A DNA stretch of 64,000 nucleotides from PGZG01 sp040235405 (GTDB lineage Bacteria > Pseudomonadota > Gammaproteobacteria > Pseudomonadales > Alcanivoracaceae), in contig JBECKT010000029.1 in assembly GCA_040235405.1 (NCBI GenBank), positions 14,028 through 78,027 on the forward strand, written 5' to 3'. Shown here piece after piece: positions 25,310-34,789 of this stretch; position 1 is the first letter of the stretch; every line of letters starts with the position of its first letter. The notes beneath the pieces were generated by a model that saw only the letters and a program-made list of their open reading frames with translations, ran no database searches and was not told the origin of the DNA. Position numbers and translations under genes: made by a program.

Positions 25310-26614
25310 TTACGCCTTCAGAAGTTCAACACGAATACGAACTATATCGTCGAGCACCGCATCCAGTGCGGCAATCTCCGCCAGTGCTGCATTAACATCG
25401 CGCTCGCGCACCGAATGGGTCATCAGCATGATCGGCACCGGCTGATCGTCGTCCACATCCTTCTGGAACATAGCTTCAATACCAATGCTGTGCTGCGACA
25501 GAATACGGGTAACATCTGCCAGCACACCGATACGGTCCTGCACATGCAAGCGGATGTAGAACGGACAAACCACATCGTCCATGGGCAAAATCGGGTGGTT
25601 CGACAACACATCGGTATGGAACCCGAGATACGGCACCCGATGATCATGCTCCAGGGTCAGCGCGCGGCCCATCTCGATGATGTCAGCCACCACCGCACTG
25701 CCTGTCGGGCCGGCGCCAGCACCAGCGCCATAGAACAGCGTCGGCCCCACCGCGTCGCCGTCAACCATCACCGCATTCATCACGCCATTGACCGAAGCGA
25801 GCAACACACTTTGCGGGATCAGGGTCGGATGGACCCGCAACTCAATGCCGGCACCGGTGTCTTTGGCGATGCCGAGATGCTTGATGCGATAGCCGAACTG
25901 TTCCGCCGCAGAGATATCCTCTCTGGTCAGACGGCTGATGCCCTCGGTATATACACGGGAAAACTGAAGCGGAATACCGAATGCGATAGAGGCAAGAATA
26001 GTCAGCTTGTGCGCCGCATCAATGCCTTCCACATCAAAGGTCGGATCTGCTTCGGCATAACCGAGCGCCTGTGCTTCTTGCAACACATCAGCAAAATCAC
26101 GGCCCTTGTCGCGCATTTCAGTCAGAATGAAATTACCGGTGCCGTTAATAATGCCTGCCACCCAATTGATGCGGTTGGCGGCCAGACCTTCGCCCAGCGC
26201 TTTCAGGATCGGCACGCCACCTGCAACCGCCGCTTCGAAGGCGACATCGACGCCTTTAGCGTGGGCGGCAGAAAAAATCTCGTTGCCATGTTCGGCAATC
26301 AGCGCCTTGTTGGCGGTAACCACATGCTTGCCATTGGCAATCGCCATCAGCACCAGCTCACGGGCCGTGGTAGTGCCGCCGATCAGTTCAATCAGGATAT
26401 CGATATCCGGGTCACGGGCAACATCCATGACATCCCGGGAAACCCGAATATTACTGACGTCACAAGCCGGATTGTCACGGCGGGCACCAATATGGGCTAT
26501 TTCGATAGGACGGCCGACCCGACGGGCGATCTCGTCGGCGTTGCGGCGCAGAATATTGACGGTACCGGAGCCGACGGTGCCAAGACCGGCGATACCCACC
26601 TTGACTGGATTCAC
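25310..26614 (-). CDS. hom: Homoserine dehydrogenase
   Basis: NAD(P)-dependent enzyme of 434 residues reducing aspartate semialdehyde to homoserine for threonine and methionine synthesis. It has the Rossmann motif GLGTVGSG, the active segment AAVAGGVPI and the NGTGNFIL loop, with a C-terminal ACT domain (from about 350, GVLADVTRILSQHSIGIEAM) for threonine feedback. It begins with GTG, preceded by GAGGT. The order xerD-dsbC-hom-thrC matches Pseudomonas relatives. Confidence 0.95.
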   Translation of the reverse strand: MNPVKVGIAGLGTVGSGTVNILRRNADEIARRVGRPIEIAHIGARRDNPACDVSNIRVSRDVMDVARDPDIDILIELIGGTTTARELVLMAIANGKHVVTANKALIAEHGNEIFSAAHAKGVDVAFEAAVAGGVPILKALGEGLAANRINWVAGIINGTGNFILTEMRDKGRDFADVLQEAQALGYAEADPTFDVEGIDAAHKLTILASIAFGIPLQFSRVYTEGISRLTREDISAAEQFGYRIKHLGIAKDTGAGIELRVHPTLIPQSVLLASVNGVMNAVMVDGDAVGPTLFYGAGAGAGPTGSAVVADIIEMGRALTLEHDHRVPYLGFHTDVLSNHPILPMDDVVCPFYIRLHVQDRIGVLADVTRILSQHSIGIEAMFQKDVDDDQPVPIMLMTHSVRERDVNAALAEIAALDAVLDDIVRIRVELLKA

Positions 26615-26697
26615 TAAGACCTCGCTTTCAGCAGCGCGCGGGGGGGATTTCGGGACGGCACACCTTACTCACGAGGCCTATAGACGTCAATCGGATG

Positions 26698-27453
26698 TCA
26701 CTGCAAATCCAGTCTCTGAGCCATTTTCGCTGGCGGCAGATAGCCGCCGAGCTGTTCGCCGTCCGCGGTGAATACCGCCGGGGTGCCACGCACACCGAAC
26801 AGCCCCCCAAGCTGGTACTGGCTGGCCACCGGGCTGTCACAGTTGGCGGGGGTCTGGCTGAGTGGCTTGTCCAGCTTGGCTTCGGTCAGTGCCAGCTGCG
26901 GATTCGGCGAGCACCAGATATCGCTTAGCACCCTGGCAGCACTGGATTGCAGGCCGCCGCGGGGGAACGCCAGATAGTGCACGGTTATACCAAGGCTGTT
27001 GTAATCCGCCATCTGCCGGTGCAGCTGGCGGCAATAACCACAGGTCACATCGGTAAATACGTAGACCTCGGCCTTCTGTTCGGATGCCGGAAAAGTTATC
27101 AACTGATCCATCTGCAGCGCGGCAATGCCCGGCACCCGGACCGCCTTCTGGCGTTCCTCGATCAGGCTCACAGCCCCGCTATCGCGCAGTTCGAACACTT
27201 CCCCCGCGAATACAAACCGACCATCCGCCGAGACCGTCAGCCACTCGCCATCAACCTGCACAAGAAACATGCCGGGCACGGGGGAGGTCTCGACGCTACT
27301 CACCGGAATACCCGGGAAGGCCTTGCGCAGCTTCTCGATCGCCACTGCACTGCCATTCGCTGCGGCATCGGAGCCGGCATCCTTAGCCGGCGCAGTCTGG
27401 TCCGCGCAGGCGCTATTCATCATCAGGGCAAGAGCAAGTACTGCAACACGCAT
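26698..27453 (-). CDS. dsbC: Thiol:disulfide interchange protein DsbC
   Basis: Periplasmic disulfide isomerase of about 251 residues. A signal peptide ends near SACA. The N-terminal dimerisation domain precedes a thioredoxin-fold domain with active site CGYC and cis-proline in RGTPAV. Two further cysteines (WCSPN and NCDSP) form the usual structural disulfide. The ATG at 27453 has GGAG 7 bases upstream and is preferred to the ATG at 27465. Lies between xerD and hom. Confidence 0.93.
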   Translation of the reverse strand: MRVAVLALALMMNSACADQTAPAKDAGSDAAANGSAVAIEKLRKAFPGIPVSSVETSPVPGMFLVQVDGEWLTVSADGRFVFAGEVFELRDSGAVSLIEERQKAVRVPGIAALQMDQLITFPASEQKAEVYVFTDVTCGYCRQLHRQMADYNSLGITVHYLAFPRGGLQSSAARVLSDIWCSPNPQLALTEAKLDKPLSQTPANCDSPVASQYQLGGLFGVRGTPAVFTADGEQLGGYLPPAKMAQRLDLQ

Positions 27454-27468
27454 ATTGGTCTCCATATC

Positions 27469-28434
27469 TCAGTCGCCCTTCGAGCCAGCTTGCTGGCCCC
27501 CGGTTTTGGACCGGGGATGATGGCGGGCGTGAAGGTCATGCAGCCGTTGCCGGGCCACATGGGTATATATCTGGGTAGTGGAAAGATCACTGTGACCCAG
27601 CAAAAGTTGCACCACTCGCAGATCGGCGCCGTGATTTAGCAGATGAGTGGCAAAAGCGTGCCGCAGTGTATGGGGAGAAAGCGGTTTTTGCACCCCGGCA
27701 GTGATCGCCAGCTGCTTGATCCGGTGCCAGAAGGTCTGCCGGGTCATCGGCTGGCCACGCCGGCTGGGAAAGACGATATCATCGCTGGCTCCCGCCAGCA
27801 GCAATGGTCGGCTGTGCTGCAGGTAGCGGCCAATCCAGTCCTGGGCCTCCTCACCGAGCGGCACCAACCGCTCTTTGTTGCCCTTGCCGACCACCCGCAC
27901 CAGCCCCTGACGCAGATTCATCTGTGACAGGGTCAGCCCGACCAGTTCCGACACCCGCAAGCCGGAGGCATACAGCACCTCCAGCATGGCCCGATCGCGC
28001 AGGCCCAGCACAGTGTCCGTATCCGCTGCCGCGAGCAGGGCATCAACGTCCGCCTCGGTAAGTGATTTCGGCAGCGGCCGACCAATCTTCGGCCGCGAGA
28101 TCAGCAGGGTCGGGTCTTCACTGATCAGATTCTCGCGCAACGCCCAGCGGTAGAAACCGCGCAGCGCTGACATCTTGCGGGCCACGGAACGGGCACTGAG
28201 ACCGCGCTGCATCATGTCGGCCAGCCATTCCAGCAAGCGGATCCTGTCTGCCAGCAGCAATGCCGAACGCTGCTCCGCCAGCCACAGAGCGCACTGCTCC
28301 AGATCGCTGCGATAGCCGGCCAGGGTGTGATCCCCCAGCCCCCGCTCCATCCAGACATGGTCAAGCCAGCGTTCCAGCAGCACCTGTTCGCTGGCCGGCA
28401 CCTTGCTTACCGTCGGATCAGACTCGCCGTTCAT
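27469..28434 (-). CDS. xerD: Tyrosine recombinase XerD
   Basis: Chromosome-dimer resolution recombinase of 321 residues acting at dif with XerC. The SAM-like N-terminal domain is followed by catalytic residues: Arg in ASGLRVSELVGL, Lys in GKGNKER, HxxR in HTLRHAFATHLL, His in LGHSDLSTTQ and the tyrosine nucleophile in IYTHV. A basic tail of about 18 residues extends beyond the usual end. GGAG precedes the ATG at 28434; the frame up to 28458 is rejected. Confidence 0.95.
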   Translation of the reverse strand: MNGESDPTVSKVPASEQVLLERWLDHVWMERGLGDHTLAGYRSDLEQCALWLAEQRSALLLADRIRLLEWLADMMQRGLSARSVARKMSALRGFYRWALRENLISEDPTLLISRPKIGRPLPKSLTEADVDALLAAADTDTVLGLRDRAMLEVLYASGLRVSELVGLTLSQMNLRQGLVRVVGKGNKERLVPLGEEAQDWIGRYLQHSRPLLLAGASDDIVFPSRRGQPMTRQTFWHRIKQLAITAGVQKPLSPHTLRHAFATHLLNHGADLRVVQLLLGHSDLSTTQIYTHVARQRLHDLHARHHPRSKTGGQQAGSKGD

Positions 28435-28506
28435 GAAACTCCGCTTTGTTATCTGCAAGGTGCCCCATTAGACTTCAGCCGATAGCGCTTCGCCAGCAGG
28501 GGCAGG

Positions 28507-29655
28507 ATGCAAACCTTCATTAGCGAACTGACAGTAAGGATCGGCCGGCAACTGAATGCCTCCGAAGCGCGTCGCAGCGCCATGGTGTGCTGGGTTGTGG
28601 TGCCGGTTTTCGCCCTGCTCGGCCTGTGGGCGCTGGCCAGCCATTTTTTCGCCCCGGAACAGAATGTGTTCCGTCAGGAAATGATGCTGCCTGTGGCCGG
28701 CTATGCACTTGCCTGCATAACCCTTTGGCTCTGTCTTGGCCTGTGGGGCCTGCGACTGGACCAGCGCCAGACCAGCTCGCCGGGCTATACCGCGGTGACT
28801 CTCTGGACCTACGCATTCACTTCGGTCAGCGCCTGCTACCTGATTGGCACGCTCAATGTGGTCACTGGCCTGGTGATGATGGGCGCGCCAATGCTGGGAC
28901 TGATCCTGTTCAGCATTCGTCAGGTACTGCTGGTGTTTGTTGCCGGCCTGCTGATAATGCTGACACTAAGCCTGTTGTCGGCGCTGCAGGTCATCCCTTA
29001 CGCCCCGATCCTTAAACCCGAGCAGGCGGCCAGCGCCCACCTGAGTCTGTACTGGACCCTGTGCCTGATGCTGGCCAGCGGCTTCTATGTGATTTATCAG
29101 ACCATCATCATGAGCGCGATGGTGCATGCCTGGCACAGCCGCGAGCAGGACATTCGCACGCTTTCGCAAACCGACGCTCTCACCAGTGTTGCCAACCGTC
29201 GCTACATTCTCGAGCTGCTGGACGAAGTGCTTGACGGCAGTCGCAGCATGGACAACCCGGTGGCCGTGCTAATGGTGGATATTGATCACTTCAAACGCAT
29301 CAACGATGACCATGGCCACCTGGTCGGTGATCGAGCGCTCGCTGCTGCCGCAGTAGCCCTGAGCGACTGCCTGCGTCAGGGCGACATGATCGGCCGTTAT
29401 GGTGGCGAGGAATTTCTTATCGTCCTGCCTGGCACCCGGGTCGTCCATGCACTGGATATTGCCGAGCGTTGCCGGCAAGCCATCAGCACGCTGGTGATTG
29501 ATGCCAACGGCACTGCCCTGCCATTGACCGCCAGTGTCGGCCTGGCCTGCCGCAACCGTGGTGACATCCGGAACAGCGACCACGTGATTCATCTCGCCGA
29601 CGAGGCTATGTACGAAGCGAAAAAAACCGGCCGTAACCGGATCGTGGCCGCCTGA
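28507..29655 (+). CDS. Membrane-bound diguanylate cyclase
   Basis: Inner-membrane enzyme of 382 residues making c-di-GMP from two GTP. About six helices (25-205) form a 7TM/MASE-like sensor module, followed by a GGDEF domain opening with DALTSVANRR. The active site is GGEEF (299-303) and the inhibitory site RQGD (290-293) sits five residues before it, so product inhibition is expected. AGGGG lies before the ATG. Divergent from xerD. Confidence 0.93.
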   Translation: MQTFISELTVRIGRQLNASEARRSAMVCWVVVPVFALLGLWALASHFFAPEQNVFRQEMMLPVAGYALACITLWLCLGLWGLRLDQRQTSSPGYTAVTLWTYAFTSVSACYLIGTLNVVTGLVMMGAPMLGLILFSIRQVLLVFVAGLLIMLTLSLLSALQVIPYAPILKPEQAASAHLSLYWTLCLMLASGFYVIYQTIIMSAMVHAWHSREQDIRTLSQTDALTSVANRRYILELLDEVLDGSRSMDNPVAVLMVDIDHFKRINDDHGHLVGDRALAAAAVALSDCLRQGDMIGRYGGEEFLIVLPGTRVVHALDIAERCRQAISTLVIDANGTALPLTASVGLACRNRGDIRNSDHVIHLADEAMYEAKKTGRNRIVAA

Positions 29656-29806
29656 GAAAATTTTCCGCCGGTTTTTTACCCGGACGCCGCCCTGACCCTG
29701 CAGATGCGACGGAGACGCAGCGGAGGCCGCCTCAAAAACACCGGCGGCAGCCGTGCATTATCCCCGTCACATCCCGGCAGCACACCACTGCCTCATCTCG
29801 CGCCGA

Positions 29807-30706
29807 TCAGCGACCGGAGCTGACCTTCATCAGCAAGCCGATCTCTTCCATCGCGTTAGCCGGCTCGATAAAGCCGGAAGTGTCGCGGATAGTGGCAAGG
29901 TTTGCGCGCACATCTTCGGCCGTCAGCTGCGCATTGAAATACCCGGGAACCGCGCCGACAAAAACACGCCCGACGCGGCCGCCGCCACAGCTGAATATTT
30001 CGCCGCTGACCTCGCAGGACTCATGCGCCAGATAGCCCACCACCGGTGTTACCTGCTCCGGATTGAGCCTGTCGGCCATCGGACCAAGCAACTCTTCGGT
30101 CATGCGCGTGCGTGCTGCTGGCGCAATGACGTTGACCTTGACGTTGGCCTTGGCGCCTTCGATGGCGGCCACGTTCGAAAAGCCCACAATACCCATCTTG
30201 GCCGCGCCATAATTGGCCTGGCCAAAATTGCCGAACAGGCCAGCGGCTGAAGTCGTGTTGATCACCCGGCCATAGCCCTGTTCCAACATCGGATTCCAGG
30301 CCGCACGGGTGCACCAGATGGTGCCGTAAAGATGGACATCAATGACCGGACGGATTTCCGCCTCGGTGGCATTCTTGAATGCCTTGTCGCGCAAAATGCC
30401 GGCGTTGTTGACCAGAATGTCGATGCGACCGAAGGTGTCGATGGCCGTGCCGATGATGGCCGCCGCGCCGGCCTCGGTCGACACCGAGTCGTAATTGGCA
30501 ACAGCCTCACCGCCGGCTGCGCGGATCTCGTCGCAGACCTTCTGCGCCGGCGTTTGCGAAGCCCCGCTGCCATCGGTGGCACCGCCAAGATCGTTAACCA
30601 CGACCCTGGCGCCGCGCGCGGCCAGAAACAACGCATGGCTGCGTCCGAGACCCTGCCCCGCACCGGTCACCACCGCGACCTTGCCATCGTAGCGTAACTC
30701 ATCCAT
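29807..30706 (-). CDS. SDR, MFE-2-type 3-hydroxyacyl-CoA dehydrogenase
   Basis: Short-chain dehydrogenase of 299 residues resembling the dehydrogenase domain of peroxisomal multifunctional enzyme 2 (HSD17B4). The cofactor motif is TGAGQGLGRSHAL, followed by VVVNDLGG, the NNAG motif, serine in NTTSAAGLFG, and YGAAK as Y-x3-K. The C-terminal part (FSCGGGRVGRVFVGAVPG) is typical of this larger SDR group. GGAG stands 7 bases before the ATG at 30706. Divergent from the HMGCS-like gene, so it may serve the same acyl-CoA pathway. Confidence 0.9.
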   Translation of the reverse strand: MDELRYDGKVAVVTGAGQGLGRSHALFLAARGARVVVNDLGGATDGSGASQTPAQKVCDEIRAAGGEAVANYDSVSTEAGAAAIIGTAIDTFGRIDILVNNAGILRDKAFKNATEAEIRPVIDVHLYGTIWCTRAAWNPMLEQGYGRVINTTSAAGLFGNFGQANYGAAKMGIVGFSNVAAIEGAKANVKVNVIAPAARTRMTEELLGPMADRLNPEQVTPVVGYLAHESCEVSGEIFSCGGGRVGRVFVGAVPGYFNAQLTAEDVRANLATIRDTSGFIEPANAMEEIGLLMKVSSGR

Positions 30707-30971
30707 AACTTTCTCCGTAAGCATCATGAAAGGCCGGATTATGTCACTCCCTGACGCGGGTTTGATATAGCCCGGGAGCCCCGGCCAACGTTGCAATGCT
30801 GGCAAGTCTGCGAACTCGGCAGCAGCACTTCCGTGATAAAAAAGGCTGACGCAAAATTTGTGATACCAGCCGATCGGCGCGCTTGTACAGGTTTGTCCGG
30901 GTTGCTAGCCTGCGTTGCAAAGTCGGATTAATAATTACAAACCTGCCGCAGAGCTCTTCTTTGGGGAACCC

Positions 30972-32432
30972 ATGATCGGAATCACTTCCTTCGGCGCCTA
31001 CATACCCCGTGGACGCCTTAACCGCGCGGTCGCGGCCAAAACCCATGCCTGGTCCAGCCCGGGACTGATGGCGCAGGCGCGCGGCGAGCGCGCCATGGCC
31101 AACTGGGACGAAGACAGTCTGACAATGGCGGTGGAAGCCGCCCGCCACACGCTGGCAGGCCGCAAGATCGACCTGGGCGCGGTCTATCTGGGCTCGACCA
31201 CCCACCCCTTCGACGACCGACAGAACGCCGGGGTCGTAGCCGCGGCACTGGACCTGCCCGAGACAGTCGCCACCGCCGATTTCGCCGGCTCGCTCAAGGC
31301 CGGCACAGCAGCCCTGATCGCCGCATTGGACCGTGTCGGGGCCGGGCAGGCCGGCGAGGTCCTCGCTGTGGCTGCAGACCGCCGGCGCGCGCGCGCCGCC
31401 AGCGTGCAGGAGCTGATGTACGGCGACGCCGCCGCTGCCTTCACGCTGGGCAGTAGCGACGTCATCGCCGAGTACCTCGGCAGCCACAGTGTGTCGACCG
31501 ATTTTGTTGATCACTACCGCGCCGCCGGCCAGCCCTTCGACTACCAGTGGGAGGAGCGCTGGCTGCGCGACGAGGCGTTCCAGAAATGGCTGCCGGAAGC
31601 CATCCGTGACGGGCTCGCCAGGCTCGGCGTCGCCGCCGGCTCGGTGGACCAGTTTATGCTGGCCGAGCCGGCGCCCAGACTCGCCGCCGGGGTGGCCAGG
31701 CGCCTCGGCATTGCCGACGATGCGGTCGCTGACGGGCTGCATGGTACGGTCGGGCAGACCGGCGCCGCCCATGCGTCACTGATGCTCGCCGCCGCTCTGG
31801 AAAATGCCAAACCGGGGCAAACGCTGGTGGTGGTCGGTTTCGGTCAGGGTTGCGATGTGCTGGCCTTCCGTGTCACGCCGGCAATTTCACAACTGGCCCC
31901 GCGCACTGCAGTGGCGGCCTGCCTGGCCCGACGTAAAGAAGAGAAGGATTACGCCAGGTTCCAGGCTTTCAACGATGTCGTGACGCTGGAAAAAGGCCTG
32001 CGGGCCGAAGCCAATCCGCAGACCGCGCTGTCCGCCATGTACCGCAATCGCCGCATGCTGCTGGGTCTGGTCGGTGGACGCTGCCGCAAGTGCGGCACAC
32101 CGCAGTTCCCCGCCGCCCTGCGCTGCGTCAATCCGGGCTGCCATCATGCCGAAGAGATGGACCCGTACCGCTTCGCTGACGAACCGGCGCGGATCAAGAC
32201 CTGGTCGTGCGATTGGCTCACCTATACACCCGAGCCGCCGGCGCACTACGGCATGATCGAATTCGAGTGCGGCGGTCGCTTCATGGCCGACATCACCGAC
32301 TGGGATCTGGGGCAGGTCTCTGTCGGGCAGTCCGTGCGCATGGTGTTCCGTGTACGTGGCCGCGACCCGCAGCGCGGCATGATCCGTTATTTCTGGAAAG
32401 CGGCGCCTCTGGCGACCGCCAGGGAGGCCTGA
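30972..32432 (+). CDS. HMG-CoA-synthase-like protein fused to DUF35 zinc-ribbon/OB domain
   Basis: Protein of 486 residues. Residues 1-305 have the thiolase fold of the HMG-CoA synthase/KAS III group (ITSFGAYIPRGRL at the start). Residues 355-480 are a DUF35 domain: zinc ribbon C371, C374, C385, C390 and then an OB fold (YGMIEFECGGRFMADITDWD). At the catalytic cysteine position the sequence reads S107-L-K109-AGTA, where archaeal HMG-CoA synthases have CKAGTA. The expected histidine in the HxP segment is also missing (AEPAPRL). So the condensing half may be inactive. The downstream thiolase begins one base after this stop. GGGGA precedes the ATG. Confidence 0.85.
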   Translation: MIGITSFGAYIPRGRLNRAVAAKTHAWSSPGLMAQARGERAMANWDEDSLTMAVEAARHTLAGRKIDLGAVYLGSTTHPFDDRQNAGVVAAALDLPETVATADFAGSLKAGTAALIAALDRVGAGQAGEVLAVAADRRRARAASVQELMYGDAAAAFTLGSSDVIAEYLGSHSVSTDFVDHYRAAGQPFDYQWEERWLRDEAFQKWLPEAIRDGLARLGVAAGSVDQFMLAEPAPRLAAGVARRLGIADDAVADGLHGTVGQTGAAHASLMLAAALENAKPGQTLVVVGFGQGCDVLAFRVTPAISQLAPRTAVAACLARRKEEKDYARFQAFNDVVTLEKGLRAEANPQTALSAMYRNRRMLLGLVGGRCRKCGTPQFPAALRCVNPGCHHAEEMDPYRFADEPARIKTWSCDWLTYTPEPPAHYGMIEFECGGRFMADITDWDLGQVSVGQSVRMVFRVRGRDPQRGMIRYFWKAAPLATAREA

Positions 32433-32433
32433 G

Positions 32434-33639
32434 ATGGCTGAAGGTATTCGTGACAAGGTGGCCATTCTCGGCATGGGTTGCTCGCGCTTCGGTGAGCGCT
32501 GGGACATGGGCGCAGAAGAATTGATGGAAGAGGCCTTCTCCGAGGCCCTGGCCGATGCCGGCATCGAACCGCGCCAGATTGGCGCGGCCTGGCTGGGTTC
32601 CTGCATGGACGAGGTCAACATTGGCAAGTCAGCCACCCCGGCCTCGGTGGCACTGCGGCTCGACAACATCCCGGTTACTCGTGTCGAGAATTATTGCGCC
32701 ACCGGCACCGAGGCCTTTCGCGGCGCGGTGTACGCGGTCGCGGCCGGCGCCTGTGACATCGCTCTGGCCATTGGCGTCGAGAAGCTGAAAGACACCGGCT
32801 ACGGTGGCCTGCCAGGGCTGGAGATCGGCTCAATGCCGCCGCTGTGGTGGCCAAATATGTCGGCGCCGGGCGTGTTTGCCCAGGTGGCCAGCGCCTACAT
32901 GGAGCGTTACAAGGTTCCACGCGACACACTGAAGCGCGCGCTGGCCGAGATTTCGGCGAAAAGCCATGTCAACGGCGTCAAGAACCCCAAAGCCCATTTG
33001 CGCAAGCCGGTCAGCTGCGATGCCATCATGGGTGCGCCGATGATCGCCGAGCCGCTGGGTCTGTTTGACTGCTGCGGCGTCTCCGACGGGTCGGCCTGCG
33101 CCATCGTTACCACGCCGGAAATCGCCCGCTCGCTGGGCAAGCACCCGGACCAGCTGGTCACGGTCAAGGCACTGCAGCTGGCGCTGTCCAACGGTGCCGA
33201 AGGAGGCTACAACGACTGGGACGGCTCCTACATCCTGACGACGCGCAAGGCGGCGCAGCGCGCCTACGCCGAGGCCGGCATCAAGAAGCCGCGCGAGGAG
33301 TTGTCGATGTTCGAGGTGCACGACTGCTTTTCGATCACCGAGCTGGTGACAATGGAGGATCTGGGCCTGTCCGAGGATGGCGGCGCCGTCAAGGACGTGA
33401 TGGACGGCTTTTACAACGCCGACGGCAAGATCCCCTGTCAGATCGACGGCGGCCTCAAGTGCTTCGGCCATCCCATCGGCGCATCCGGCATTCGCATGAT
33501 TTACGAGATGTACCTGCAGCTGCAGGGTCGCGCCGGCGAACGTCAGCTCCAGGACCCGCGCTACGGCCTGACCCACAACCTGGGCGGTTTTCCGCACCAG
33601 AACGTTGTCGGCATTTCCATCGTTGGCCACTATCGCTGA
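32434..33639 (+). CDS. SCP2-type thiolase / acetyl-CoA acetyltransferase
   Basis: Thiolase-family protein of 401 residues. The acylation cysteine is C88 (VENYCATGTEAF), the SCP2-thiolase motif EVHDCFSITELV is present, and the C-terminal block CFGHPIGASG retains both Cys and His, so catalytic thiolysis is plausible. Its ATG lies one base after the stop of the HMGCS-like/DUF35 gene, with the ribosome site AGGGAGG inside that gene's end, so strong coupling and a protein complex are likely. Archaeal thiolases form such complexes with HMGCS and DUF35 proteins. Confidence 0.91.
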   Translation: MAEGIRDKVAILGMGCSRFGERWDMGAEELMEEAFSEALADAGIEPRQIGAAWLGSCMDEVNIGKSATPASVALRLDNIPVTRVENYCATGTEAFRGAVYAVAAGACDIALAIGVEKLKDTGYGGLPGLEIGSMPPLWWPNMSAPGVFAQVASAYMERYKVPRDTLKRALAEISAKSHVNGVKNPKAHLRKPVSCDAIMGAPMIAEPLGLFDCCGVSDGSACAIVTTPEIARSLGKHPDQLVTVKALQLALSNGAEGGYNDWDGSYILTTRKAAQRAYAEAGIKKPREELSMFEVHDCFSITELVTMEDLGLSEDGGAVKDVMDGFYNADGKIPCQIDGGLKCFGHPIGASGIRMIYEMYLQLQGRAGERQLQDPRYGLTHNLGGFPHQNVVGISIVGHYR

Positions 33640-33747
33640 ATTCGCTCCTGAAAATGAACCTCAACCCGCGCTTTAAGCCACCCACGGCAGATCACGCTGA
33701 CCTGCGCCGGGCTGAGCGGCATAACAAATAACAGAGAGGGCTGGACA

Positions 33748-34701
33748 ATGAAAACAAAATCCTTGCAAGGCAAACTGGCGGTGGTCACCGGTGCCGGAAG
33801 CGGCATCGGCCGGGCGCTGGTCATTAATCTGGTACGGCAGGGCTGCCAGGTCGCGGCCTGCGACATTCAGCCGAAAACCGTCAAGGAGACGGTCGCGCTG
33901 GCCGGAGGAAAGCGCGATCAGGTCAGAGGTTACACATTCGACGTGGCAGACCGGGATGCTTTCTTCCGCCATGCCGAGCTCATCAAGGCGGATTTCGGCC
34001 GGCCCGCGAATCTCATCATCAACAACGCGGGGGTCGGTCTCGGTGCCAGCGTGCGCGAGATGCGCTGGGAGGATTTTGAGTGGCTGATGGGCATCAATTT
34101 CTGGGGTGTCTGCCACGGCACCCAGGCGTTCCTGCCGCAGCTTATCGAATCCGGGGACGGCCATGTGGTCAATGTATCAAGCATGTACGGCATGATCTCC
34201 GGGCCACTGACCAGCGCCTACAATGCAGCCAAGTTTGCCGTCCGTGGATACACGGAATCCCTGCGGATGGAGATGCGGGCCGAAGGCTTGCCGGTCGAGG
34301 TGAGCTGCGTGCATCCCGGTGGCATCCGCACCAATATCGCCAGGAACTCGCGTATGGCGACCAATGCCGGGCTTGACCAGGCCGATTTCACCAAGTGGTT
34401 CGAGCGTTTCACTCTGACCAGCCCGGACAAGGCGGCAGCTATCATCATCAATGGCATCCGTCACAACCATCCCCGGATTCTCGTTGGCCCGGATGCACAT
34501 GCAATCGACCTGGTGCAGCGTGCGCTCGGCATCCGTTATCAGTGGGTGATTGGAACGCTGCTCAACCCGCTGATGTATGGCAAATCAGACAAGGCGGCGG
34601 CTACCGCAGTGCCCGTTGCACCAGTGGTGCAGGCTGTGCCGGCGACCAGGAAGCCGGCTCGGGCGGGCAAGACCGCCAGGCAGCCAGCCGCCGGGCGGTA
34701 A
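33748..34701 (+). CDS. Short-chain dehydrogenase/reductase
   Basis: Classical SDR of 317 residues. Cofactor motif TGAGSGIG, NNAG motif, catalytic serine in NVSSMYG and Y-x3-K as YNAAK. The last 40 residues form a Pro/Ala/Lys-rich tail that should be disordered. Acidic D39 after the second strand (ACDIQ) suggests NAD preference. Follows the thiolase by 108 bases in the same direction and precedes an acyl-CoA synthetase gene. Substrate probably a hydroxyacyl-CoA or alcohol of the same pathway; inferred only. Confidence 0.86.
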   Translation: MKTKSLQGKLAVVTGAGSGIGRALVINLVRQGCQVAACDIQPKTVKETVALAGGKRDQVRGYTFDVADRDAFFRHAELIKADFGRPANLIINNAGVGLGASVREMRWEDFEWLMGINFWGVCHGTQAFLPQLIESGDGHVVNVSSMYGMISGPLTSAYNAAKFAVRGYTESLRMEMRAEGLPVEVSCVHPGGIRTNIARNSRMATNAGLDQADFTKWFERFTLTSPDKAAAIIINGIRHNHPRILVGPDAHAIDLVQRALGIRYQWVIGTLLNPLMYGKSDKAAATAVPVAPVVQAVPATRKPARAGKTARQPAAGR

Positions 34702-34789
34702 GCACAGCGCCTGTCGGGCTGGCCGGCGGACGTGACTGCAGCTGCCCATACCTCTGGCACTGCTGCCCAATAATAAAAGGGAGCCAAAG

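Noticed and set aside
24393..25445. A 350-codon plus-strand frame opposite threonine synthase
   Set aside because: Antisense shadow; no ribosome site and no recognisable domain.
25307..26617. A 436-codon plus-strand frame opposite homoserine dehydrogenase
   Set aside because: Antisense shadow of hom, which has all expected motifs and an ACT domain.
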